6,954 nt of DNA from an uncultured Allobaculum sp. (GCA_910579655.1 CAJTVE010000098.1:1-6954), one strand, 5' to 3'; counted from the first letter of the stretch, positions 1 to 5,376 are shown. Made by a program: numbers and translations. The notes: a model not told the origin generated them from the sequence alone.

Positions 1-84
1 CCGTCTTTAACTCGCGTTTTTTCAACCACAAATGAATTTATAGGTGGGTCTCATCCACTTACAAATTTATATTTCCACGATTCT

Positions 85-107
85 CTGGTTTGAGCCAGTT
101 TTTTTTT
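85..107 (+). terminator. Probable intrinsic terminator of an upstream unit
   Basis: CTGGT pairs with GCCAG (one G-U) around a 4-base TTGA loop, followed by nine T. The stem is short, but the T tract is clean. It probably ends a transcript coming from the left of the window, because no gene is recognisable in bases 1-84. Confidence 0.45.
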
Positions 108-148
108 GGGCAGACAGACGTACAATTTTTGGGCAGACAGACGTACAA
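103..148 (+). repeat. Two perfect tandem copies of a 23-bp unit
   Basis: The unit begins TTTTTGGGCAGACAGACG and ends TACAA. It occurs at 103-125 and 126-148 with no mismatch. It lies between the upstream terminator and the winged-helix gene. Each copy contains CGTACAA, and the same GTACAA core recurs as the palindrome TTGTACAA (241-248) over that gene's candidate -10. The repeats could therefore be operator sites, or simply a slippage duplication. 23 is not a multiple of 3, which argues against translation through the repeat. Confidence 0.85.
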
Positions 149-221
149 AAGGAGAACAGGGAAGAAAAGGGGAACAGGAAGTCCACCCCATTAAGGGAGT
201 TCATGCTTTTGGAGCAGAATT

Positions 222-249
222 TTGTTTTTTGGAACAGATCTTGTACAAT
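222..249 (+). promoter_or_regulatory. Candidate promoter of the winged-helix gene
   Basis: The -10 is TACAAT (244-249), 5 of 6 matches. The -35 is only TTGTTT (222-227), 3 of 6, with a 16-base spacer. The -10 lies inside the palindrome TTGTACAA (241-248). Six bases separate the -10 from ATG 256, so the start site would fall on the start codon itself. Confidence 0.35.
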
Positions 250-255
250 GTGGAC

Positions 256-606
256 ATGAAAAAGAGACAGATTGGCTTCTGCAAGGAATCCGAATGGTTT
301 TATCGCGTGTACGCCCGGGAAAATCAGGTCGACTATCTGCAGCTCTGTTTGCTTGATCTGCTCAGACAAGCCAATGGATCCCTGACCTGGATGGCCATTG
401 ATCAGCAGATTCCCTATTCCCGGCAAATTATCCGCCAGACTGTTCAAGATCTGGAACAGGATGAGCTGGTCACAACAACTCCGGATGGCGTCTTTCTTAC
501 AGACCTGGCTGAATTTACAGTGGATGAAATTCTTGACGATCTTCACCATAAACTGGATGCAGCCTTTGCCTTGATGGATGACAGTACACCAAACCTGATG
601 GCCTAG
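256..606 (+). CDS. Small winged-helix DNA-binding protein (putative regulator)
   Basis: The protein has 116 residues. From the sequence I infer a helix at 26-39 (LCLLDLLRQA), a second at 43-50, a recognition helix at about 54-68 (YSRQIIRQTVQDLEQ), a wing at 70-82 (ELVTTTPDGVFLT) and a C-terminal helix at 86-107. This is the order of a winged helix-turn-helix and recalls the N-terminal domain of MarR or DtxR/MntR regulators. No metal-binding or dimerisation domain of the full-length families is present. I chose ATG 256 because the domain starts soon after it. The frame stays open to 106, but the upstream part runs through tandem repeats and does not look like protein. No Shine-Dalgarno precedes ATG 256, whereas a -10-like TACAAT ends six bases before it. 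The gene stands alone and has its own terminator. The specific target is unknown; it could control itself through the repeats upstream. Confidence 0.65.
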   Translation: MKKRQIGFCKESEWFYRVYARENQVDYLQLCLLDLLRQANGSLTWMAIDQQIPYSRQIIRQTVQDLEQDELVTTTPDGVFLTDLAEFTVDEILDDLHHKLDAAFALMDDSTPNLMA

Positions 607-633
607 CCTTGCATTTAAGCCTGCCCTTGAACC

Positions 634-657
634 ACCTCCCAAAGCGGAGGTTTTTTT
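634..657 (+). terminator. Intrinsic terminator after the winged-helix gene
   Basis: ACCTCC (634-639) pairs with GGAGGT (646-651) around the loop CAAAGC, and the stem runs into seven T. It lies 28 bases after the TAG stop, so the winged-helix gene is monocistronic. Confidence 0.8.
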
Positions 658-1046
658 ATTGGTCTGAATCTGGCTTTTGTTTCTGACTTCTTGTTTTTGC
701 AGTCTGGCCTTTGCGTTTAAGTTTTTGTACTTCTGGCTTTTTGTACTTTGGCTTGAAAAGCCAGGAAGAGGGACTGAATCACAAAGAGCCAAAAGAAATT
801 CTGGCCGCTGAAGAATCTCTTAAACTTTCCAAAGAATTTGATAAGAATCGACGAAGAGAAGAAGAATAATTTAAACGATGTCTGTATCTGGCTTTTTAGA
901 TAGATCAAAAATGATGAAATTAAGTTCGAAAAATCCAAAAAAGGATGAAAAAGTTAAACTGAATAGATGAAAATTAAAATCTGTTTGGAGAAGGCAACCG
1001 AGAACAACATTTTTGTGATGAAAATGGGATGCTTTTGGGGATGCAC
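658..1046. other. Stretch of about 390 bases with no recognised gene
   Basis: The first part (660-755) is a T-rich stretch with degenerate repeats of TCTGGCTTTT and TTTTTGTACTT (exact at 722-732 and 738-748). It ends in a perfect hairpin TGGCTT-GAA-AAGCCA (749-763) that lacks a T tract. A plus-strand frame is open from 687 to the TAA at 867-869 but has no ATG; its end is rich in Lys, Glu and Arg. From 870 to 1046 the sequence is A-rich and closed in most frames. No gene can be supported here. Confidence 0.6.
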
Positions 1047-1072
1047 TTGGGCATATCTTGTTGCCTGCCCAA
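1047..1072. promoter_or_regulatory. Inverted repeat TTGGGCA-N12-TGCCCAA astride the -35
   Basis: The two perfect 7-base arms are at 1047-1053 and 1066-1072. The -35 hexamer TTGTTG (1058-1063) sits in the 12-base spacer. Arm centres are 19 bases apart, about two helical turns, which fits a dimeric regulator. I do not recognise the motif as that of a named factor. Confidence 0.4.
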
Positions 1073-1086
1073 AAATCATATACAAT
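1058..1086 (+). promoter_or_regulatory. Promoter of the nfeD-qmcA unit
   Basis: -35 TTGTTG (1058-1063), 17-base spacer, -10 TACAAT (1081-1086). Transcription would start near 1093, just upstream of the Rex-like palindrome and about 48 bases before the nfeD start codon. Confidence 0.6.
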
Positions 1087-1100
1087 AGGAATCACTTAAT

Positions 1101-1118
1101 TTGTTAAGAAATTAACAA
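1101..1118. promoter_or_regulatory. Probable Rex operator
   Basis: TTGTTAAGAAATTAACAA is a perfect inverted repeat of the form TTGTTAA-N4-TTAACAA. From memory this is the Rex consensus of Clostridia (TTGTGAA-N4-TTCACAA in Bacillus). The symmetry extends one base further on each side (1099-1120, 9-bp arms). It lies at about +8 to +26 of the nfeD promoter, a position where a bound repressor would block transcription. Rex releases DNA when NADH rises. The alternative is an AU-rich 5' UTR hairpin with a GAAA loop. Confidence 0.6.
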
Positions 1119-1140
1119 ATAGTAGAAAGGAGTGGAGGAT

Positions 1141-1578
1141 ATGAGCTTTGGAACAATGGGAATCTTCTGGCTGATTCTGGCCGCAGTCATGCTTGTGATT
1201 GAATTGGTTACAGTTTCGCTGGTTTCCATCTGGTTTGTTGCTGGTGCCCTGGTTGCAGCATTGCTGGCCTTTTTACATCTTGGTCTCTGGATTCAGATTG
1301 CGGCATTCATTCTGGTATCGGTTGTCCTCTTCTGCTTCTTCAAAGATCGGCTGCAGGCATACTTCCGGTATCGGCATGACCGTTCTGGTGCCAGTCTCAT
1401 CCTCGGGAAAACCGGTAAGGTGACCAGCCCGATTCAAGAACACCAGGATGGACGGATCCTGGTTAATGGTCAAGACTGGAAAGCAAGCTCTACACAGAGT
1501 CTGCCAACGGGCACAGCCGTCAAAGTCATTGGCATGCATGGAGTAACCCTTGATGTGGAGCCGATAGACAAAGCCTAG
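1141..1578 (+). CDS. NfeD-like membrane protein with OB-fold domain
   Basis: The protein has 145 residues. Three hydrophobic segments (about 7-26, 28-47 and 50-67) are followed by a basic linker (KDRLQAYFRYRHDR) and a soluble domain at about 86-141 (GKTGKV, GRILVNGQDW, GTAVKVIGMHG). This matches the short NfeD architecture: membrane anchor plus cytoplasmic OB-fold. NfeD proteins are known partners of stomatin/flotillin-type SPFH proteins in membrane microdomains, and the next gene is one. I chose ATG 1141 because AAGGAG (1127-1132) lies 8 bases upstream. The in-frame GTG at 1132 lies within that site and would have no ribosome binding site of its own. The gene lacks the N-terminal serine-protease domain found in long NfeD proteins. 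The biochemical role of the short form is not settled. Confidence 0.9.
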   Translation: MSFGTMGIFWLILAAVMLVIELVTVSLVSIWFVAGALVAALLAFLHLGLWIQIAAFILVSVVLFCFFKDRLQAYFRYRHDRSGASLILGKTGKVTSPIQEHQDGRILVNGQDWKASSTQSLPTGTAVKVIGMHGVTLDVEPIDKA

Positions 1579-1679
1579 TCAAAAACATCTGGTTTCATGG
1601 ACCAGAGAAAGCATTGAACGAATTGAATTTTTAAACTGCATTTTACATTTCATCGAATGAATGCTGTCTCGGGCAGCAG

Positions 1680-1719
1680 CTGACCGGAAGGAACTGGCTT
1701 ATCACGAAAGTCCGGTCAG
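1680..1719 (+). promoter_or_regulatory. Hairpin abutting the qmcA ribosome binding site
   Basis: CTGACCGGA (1680-1688) and TCCGGTCAG (1711-1719) form a perfect 9-bp stem with a 22-base loop. It ends one base before AAGGAGG (1720-1726) of the next gene. There is no T tract, so it is not a terminator. It is placed to affect translation or mRNA stability. A weaker hairpin, TCTGGT/ACCAGA (1588-1606), follows the nfeD stop. The rest of 1579-1731 shows nothing else. Confidence 0.5.
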
Positions 1720-1731
1720 AAGGAGGAAATT

Positions 1732-2688
1732 ATGCGTATTTTAAGTGGTGCGATTGGTGGAATCGTCCTTGTAGTGATCCTTGTCTTCATCCTGCTTGCA
1801 CTCATTAACAGTGTGGTTTATATCGTTCCTCAGGCTTATGCCTATGTAATTCAGCGCCTGGGTGCGTATCTGACCACTGCGGATGTAGGTCTGCACTTTA
1901 AAGTTCCGTTTATCGACCGGATCACAAATAAAGTCGATTTAAAAGAGCAGGTGGCTGATTTCCCGCCACAGGCTGTAATTACCAAAGATAACGTTACGAT
2001 GCATATCGATACTGTAATCTACTATCAGATTACGGATCCAAAGCTGTATACCTATGGTGTTGAAAACCCAATGAATGCGATCGAAAACCTGACCGCCACA
2101 ACATTGAGAAACATCATTGGCGAAATGGATCTCGACCGTACCTTAACCAGCCGCGATGACATCAATACCAAGATGCGCGCGACTCTGGATGTTGCTACCG
2201 ATCCATGGGGCATTAAAATCAATCGTGTCGAACTGAAGAACATCATGCCGCCGCAGACTATCCAGGATGCGATGGAAAAACAGATGAAAGCAGAACGCGA
2301 ACGTCGTGAAAAAATCCTGCGTGCTGAAGGTGAAAAGGAATCCACAATCCTTGTTGCCCAGGGCCGTCAGGAAGCGGCGATCCTGGAAGCTAAAGGTAAT
2401 CGTGAAAAGATGGTTGAAGAAGCCCTTGGTAAAGCCGAAGCGATTAAAGCTGTTCAACAGGCTACTGCCGAAGGCTTGCAGATGCTCGCCCAGGCTGGTG
2501 TTACCGATGAAGTTCTGCGTCTGAAAGCCATTGAAGCCTTTGAAAAAGCTGCCGATGGCCGGGCAACCAAGATCATCATTCCATCCGAAATTCAGGGTGC
2601 CGTTGGTCTGGCCCAGGGGATTGTTTCAACGGTGACCAAAGAAGATCCGGACAAACTGCCAACTCTGCCGCCAGAAGCCAGAAAGTAG
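1732..2688 (+). CDS. qmcA: Stomatin/prohibitin (SPFH) family protein, QmcA-like
   Basis: The protein has 318 residues. An N-terminal membrane segment (about 8-29) is followed by the SPFH domain (about 30-185). That domain shows the family marks VPQAYAYVIQRLGAY, GLHFKVPFIDRI, TKDNVTMHIDTVIYYQI, LRNIIGEMDLD and DPWGIKINRVELKNI. A long charged, Ala/Glu-rich helix (about 180-250) follows, with MKAERERREKILRAEGEKE, as in E. coli QmcA and paraslipins. The length fits the family. Such proteins oligomerise on the membrane and organise microdomains or control membrane proteases. AAGGAGG (1720-1726) lies 5 bases before the ATG. NfeD next to SPFH is the conserved pair (qmcA-ybbK style). The 153-base gap contains no terminator, so I infer one transcript from the upstream promoter. 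Identity to the SPFH family is secure; the exact subfamily symbol is less so. Confidence 0.93.
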   Translation: MRILSGAIGGIVLVVILVFILLALINSVVYIVPQAYAYVIQRLGAYLTTADVGLHFKVPFIDRITNKVDLKEQVADFPPQAVITKDNVTMHIDTVIYYQITDPKLYTYGVENPMNAIENLTATTLRNIIGEMDLDRTLTSRDDINTKMRATLDVATDPWGIKINRVELKNIMPPQTIQDAMEKQMKAERERREKILRAEGEKESTILVAQGRQEAAILEAKGNREKMVEEALGKAEAIKAVQQATAEGLQMLAQAGVTDEVLRLKAIEAFEKAADGRATKIIIPSEIQGAVGLAQGIVSTVTKEDPDKLPTLPPEARK

Positions 2689-2717
2689 TCATTTCTCAGC
2701 ATTAGATTTTGCTTAAC

Positions 2718-2750
2718 AAGCCGCCTGCATTCAATTGCAGGCGGCTTTTC
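2718..2750 (+). terminator. Strong intrinsic terminator after qmcA
   Basis: AAGCCGCCTGCA pairs with TGCAGGCGGCTT over 12 bp with the loop TTCAAT. TTTTC and more T follow. It closes the nfeD-qmcA unit. Confidence 0.92.
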
Positions 2751-2856
2751 TGTGTTTTGGGCAAGAGTGAAATAGGAGCAGATCCAAAGCAGGCATGCCG
2801 CGAGTCAAGAAATGAGTCGATCCAGGAAGACTGAAGCGTCAGAAAACAAAAGCCAA

Positions 2857-2883
2857 GAAAAAAGACGAAGTCATTACTTCGTC
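2857..2883 (-). terminator. Terminator overlapping the LOG-family stop codon
   Basis: Read on the minus strand, GACGAAG and CTTCGTC form a 7-bp stem (2883-2877 and 2870-2864) followed by six T. The 6-base loop is TAATGA and holds the TAA stop of the gene upstream, so the 5' arm of the terminator is coding sequence. Confidence 0.8.
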
Positions 2884-3437
2884 AGAGGAGCAAGTTCTTT
2901 GTCGAGATAGTCGAAAGTTTCTTCAACAGTAGTGCAGACTTTGAAAAGACTCATTGTAGCTTCGGAAATAAAGCCTTCATCGACCATTTTATTCATCGTT
3001 TTCAGTAACAGATCATAATACCCATTTAAATTTAACAATACGATTGGAGCATCGAGTTGACCGAGCTGTTTGAGAACCAGGATTTCATAAAATTCTTCCA
3101 GGGTTCCTACACCGCCAGGTGCGGCGATAAAGGCATTGGATAAGGATTCCATGAATGCTTTGCGCTCACGCATTGTCCGGGTATAGATGGTGTCATTGCC
3201 ATTGTCGTAAAGAACACCAGGCTGTCTGAAAAAGAAAGGTGCAATTCCAACCGTGTCGCCGCCAAGCTCCAGCGCCCCACGACAGGTTGCCCCCATAATT
3301 CCGGTGTCTCCGGCACCATTGACGAGTCTCCAGCCGCGTCTGGCCAGTCCTGAACCAAGCTGTCTTGCAGCCTGTAAGTAGCTGCTGGCTACGTCATTGC
3401 TTGAGCCGCCATATACGGCTATACCGATTTGTCGCAT
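2874..3437 (-). CDS. LOG-family nucleoside monophosphate phosphoribohydrolase
   Basis: The protein has 187 residues, the usual LOG size. The N-terminal strand IGIAVYGGSS leads into a Rossmann-like fold. GAGDTGIMG (41-49) corresponds to the family's GGGxxGLMG loop, MRERK (89-93) carries the catalytic Arg, and PGGVGTLEE (107-115) is the signature motif with the catalytic Glu. Plant LOG enzymes release cytokinin bases from their 5'-monophosphates. Bacterial relatives cleave the N-glycosidic bond of AMP and similar nucleotides, and the physiological role here is unknown. Three ATGs compete: 3458, 3443 and 3437. The first lies inside a perfect 7-bp hairpin and has no ribosome binding site. Both others follow AAGGAAAGG. 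I take 3437 because homologues start just before the first strand; 3443 is almost as good. The gene is 180 bases downstream of the alarmone synthetase gene on the same strand and may have its own promoter. Confidence 0.9.
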   Translation of the reverse strand: MRQIGIAVYGGSSNDVASSYLQAARQLGSGLARRGWRLVNGAGDTGIMGATCRGALELGGDTVGIAPFFFRQPGVLYDNGNDTIYTRTMRERKAFMESLSNAFIAAPGGVGTLEEFYEILVLKQLGQLDAPIVLLNLNGYYDLLLKTMNKMVDEGFISEATMSLFKVCTTVEETFDYLDKELAPLTK

Positions 3438-3470
3438 ATACATATTCCTTTCCTTCATCGCAAGGCGATG

Positions 3471-3500
3471 ATCATATCAATTGGATTAACGGAATCTGAA
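3471..3500 (-). promoter_or_regulatory. Candidate promoter of the LOG-family gene
   Basis: On the minus strand the -35 is TTCAGA (3500-3495), 4 of 6. After an 18-base spacer the -10 is TATGAT (3476-3471), 5 of 6. The start site would fall near 3464, inside the 17-base palindrome TCATCGCAAGGCGATGA (3455-3471). Confidence 0.35.
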
Positions 3501-3617
3501 TCTGTTCAAATTCCTCAAGTCAGATTTATTTTGCCCCATAATGAGCATTCTGAGGAATCAGAAGCTTGCAATCTGCAAAAATCAGAAGCTTTTCTTGATT
3601 TTAGAAGGTGGATTGAT

Positions 3618-4268
3618 TCAGCAATCCGGCTTGCCTGAACCGGTATCTTCGTGATTTTGAATATCAAGGAAGCGGTGAATTCTCTGCATTTTGACGTCGG
3701 TCTGATTGAGCATGGTTGCGCATTCAAGCAGCTCACGATTGACGTATTCGGAATCTGGCAGATTTTTTTTATAGCGCAGCTGGTGTTCAAGGGCAGCCCA
3801 GGAATCCATGGCAGTTGTCCGAAGCTGGATTTCACAAAGTACAGGCCGATTCTGAACGGCCGTACAAAGACCGATCACGTGCAAAGAACGGTAACCAGAT
3901 TTTTTGGGGTGCTTGATATAGTCTTTGACTTCAAGAATACGGTAATGGTCGATTGAATTCAGGACCTCAACGACAGAATAGATATCGTCGATATACGAGC
4001 AGATGATTCGCAGACCAATAATATCGTGCAGATTCTGACAGGCTGAAGCGGGTGAGACTTCAAAGCGATAACGGACCAGCTTCTTTTCAATGCTTTCACG
4101 GGTTTTAAGCCGGCCGGAGATGGAACGCAGCATCGTATGATGATGATCGCGTTCGACTGAATATTTAAGATTGAGCAGGGATGTGAGCATGTACTCCTGT
4201 GTTCTCGAACAGGTGTAAAGCATCTCGTCCCAGTCGTCGGTACTCCATACCAGTGGATCCTCAGGCAT
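3618..4268 (-). CDS. Small alarmone synthetase ((p)ppGpp synthetase, RelQ/RelP type)
   Basis: The protein has 216 residues, the size of RelQ/YjbM and RelP/YwaC. It transfers pyrophosphate from ATP to GTP or GDP. Visible motifs are GRLKTRESIEKKL (52-64, nucleotide-binding basic helix), HDIIGLRI (81-88, with a metal-binding Asp at 82), KHPKKSGYRSLH (119-130), EIQLRT (146-151, catalytic Glu at 146) and WAALEHQLRYKK (157-168). No hydrolase, TGS or ACT domain is present, so it is a stand-alone synthetase that needs a separate hydrolase. The start ATG lies 6 bases after AAGGAGG (4281-4275), which sits inside yaaA. The first 8 bases overlap the end of yaaA, so translation is probably coupled. Small synthetases are usually transcriptionally induced by stress, which fits an operon with yaaA. 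I cannot tell RelQ from RelP by eye. Confidence 0.92.
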   Translation of the reverse strand: MPEDPLVWSTDDWDEMLYTCSRTQEYMLTSLLNLKYSVERDHHHTMLRSISGRLKTRESIEKKLVRYRFEVSPASACQNLHDIIGLRIICSYIDDIYSVVEVLNSIDHYRILEVKDYIKHPKKSGYRSLHVIGLCTAVQNRPVLCEIQLRTTAMDSWAALEHQLRYKKNLPDSEYVNRELLECATMLNQTDVKMQRIHRFLDIQNHEDTGSGKPDC

Positions 4269-4995
4269 GGTTGCCCTCCTTTCGAATGAAGACCAGCGTG
4301 CTGGAATCAGAACTCTCAGGATCGAAGTGGTAACCGAGTTCCTGAAAATCCTTCAGGTCATGCCAGTCTTCAATCTGATGTTCTGCCATCCAGCGCACCA
4401 TGGCGCCGCGGGCCATTTTGGCATAGACGCCTTTTTCTTTGCGCTTTCCATTTTCGATTTCAAAAAAACGCGGTGTAATCATGTTCTGAAAAGCGCCGAT
4501 ACAGCGGGAATATTCTTTAGAAGCCAGATTGACGATCACTTCGTCTTCCAGTTCATCTTTCAGCTTGCTTCCCCAAAAATCATAGAGTGAAAACGGGAGC
4601 TTTTGCTGCATCTCCAAACGGTAAGGAACAACGCCATCGAGAGGTTTTAAAACCCCGTAAAGAGCGGAAAGAATACGCAGATGCCTGCAGATATACTCCC
4701 ATTGCGTATCATCAAACACATCAGGAGCCATATAGCGAAAGGCAATTCCGTCATAACTGAGTAATGCAGGTGAAACCGGCGGAAAAATTCCTGCCTTCTG
4801 GCGCTGCAGTTCTTCGTAAACCGGATTGAAAGTCCGTAATGAACAATTATAAAGTCTGAATAATTCTTCATAACTCTTGCTGGCCAGAACCCGGAAAAGG
4901 GTATCGTGCTCTTCCATAAAGACGGGTGTTGATAATGGAAAATCGTGATCTTCACAAAGCTTCATTTTCTTTGCGGGCGAAATAATTATTTTCAT
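4261..4995 (-). CDS. yaaA: Peroxide stress protein YaaA (DUF328/UPF0246)
   Basis: From ATG 4995 the protein has 244 residues, close to the 258 of E. coli YaaA. It begins with the family signature MKIIISPAKKM. Other conserved stretches are LRILSALYGVLKPLDGVVPY, RLEM, LYDFWG, VIVNLASKEYS, YAKMARGAMVRW and the C-terminal ELGYHFDPESSDSSTLVFIR. In E. coli, YaaA lowers free intracellular iron during H2O2 stress and so limits Fenton damage; the mechanism is not fully known. Upstream in-frame ATGs exist at 5004 and 5046, but the residues before 4995 are not conserved in the family. No Shine-Dalgarno precedes 4995. A perfect TATAAT ends seven bases before it, so the mRNA may be leaderless. The stop overlaps the start of the alarmone synthetase gene. 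Confidence 0.93.
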   Translation of the reverse strand: MKIIISPAKKMKLCEDHDFPLSTPVFMEEHDTLFRVLASKSYEELFRLYNCSLRTFNPVYEELQRQKAGIFPPVSPALLSYDGIAFRYMAPDVFDDTQWEYICRHLRILSALYGVLKPLDGVVPYRLEMQQKLPFSLYDFWGSKLKDELEDEVIVNLASKEYSRCIGAFQNMITPRFFEIENGKRKEKGVYAKMARGAMVRWMAEHQIEDWHDLKDFQELGYHFDPESSDSSTLVFIRKEGNHA

Positions 4996-5002
4996 TGCTT
5001 TC

Positions 5003-5033
5003 ATTATAGGGACTAACGGCAGAGCATGGACAA
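5003..5033 (-). promoter_or_regulatory. Promoter of the yaaA-alarmone synthetase operon
   Basis: On the minus strand a perfect -10 TATAAT is at 5008-5003. The best -35 is TTGTCC (5033-5028) with a long 19-base spacer. The start site would be at about 4996-4995, on the ATG. Confidence 0.5.
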
Positions 5034-5094
5034 AAATTGGCAACATCTTTGGGGCATCGATCGAATTTGACCATTTCTGAAAGAAAAGGACTTC

Positions 5095-5376
5095 GTGCTC
5101 TGGATGCCTGTTTCAGCTTTACGGTTTTCAATCCCTATAAATTGCCATCTCTTTTTGCAATGGTATCCTGAATGCGAAACGGGCATCGATTGTCTAAATC
5201 GAGGTCATGTCATTCTTTTGAAAAAAAGCGGATTCAGATATCCTGAGCTGTTTTGTACTGTCGAGAAGGAATTGCAACGGTACAGAAAGAAAAGGATTAT
5301 CTGGACAGTATCTGGCACAAACCATGATAACCAGGCAGAGTTATCCCTTTTTAAGATACATAATAAATCGAGATAA
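5095..5376 (+). CDS. Doubtful hypothetical ORF
   Basis: This is a 93-residue frame starting with GTG. AAAAGGA (5084-5090) lies 4 bases upstream, a little close. The product has four Cys and a basic C-terminal half (VEKELQRYRKKR). I recognise no domain, signal peptide or membrane segment. Codon use shows no clear bias. An overlapping frame (5010 to the TGA at 5169-5171) looks at least as protein-like. Either may be a remnant of one decayed gene or chance. Confidence 0.2.
   Translation: MLWMPVSALRFSIPINCHLFLQWYPECETGIDCLNRGHVILLKKSGFRYPELFCTVEKELQRYRKKRIIWTVSGTNHDNQAELSLFKIHNKSR

Noticed and set aside
103..148. CRISPR array
   Set aside because: Two copies lie directly end to end with no spacer and no cas genes nearby.
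44..259. 71-residue plus-strand frame from base 44
   Set aside because: It reads through the terminator at 85-107 and both 23-bp repeats, and its sequence does not look like protein. Only its last 18 codons are kept as a possible leader peptide.
749..763. Hairpin TGGCTT-GAA-AAGCCA as a terminator
   Set aside because: No T tract follows on either strand.
67..792. Minus-strand open frame of 241 residues
   Set aside because: It runs antisense through the winged-helix gene, its terminator and the tandem repeats; the product is low-complexity with no domain.
871..1095. Minus-strand frames of about 75 residues in the gap before nfeD
   Set aside because: They are Phe/Ser-rich translations of an A-rich plus strand, run over the nfeD promoter and have no family resemblance.
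2052..2457. Antisense frames inside qmcA
   Set aside because: They are shadows caused by the codon bias of the SPFH gene.
3651..3956. Plus-strand frame of 101 residues opposite the alarmone synthetase
   Set aside because: It lies fully inside a well-conserved gene on the other strand; no ribosome binding site or domain.
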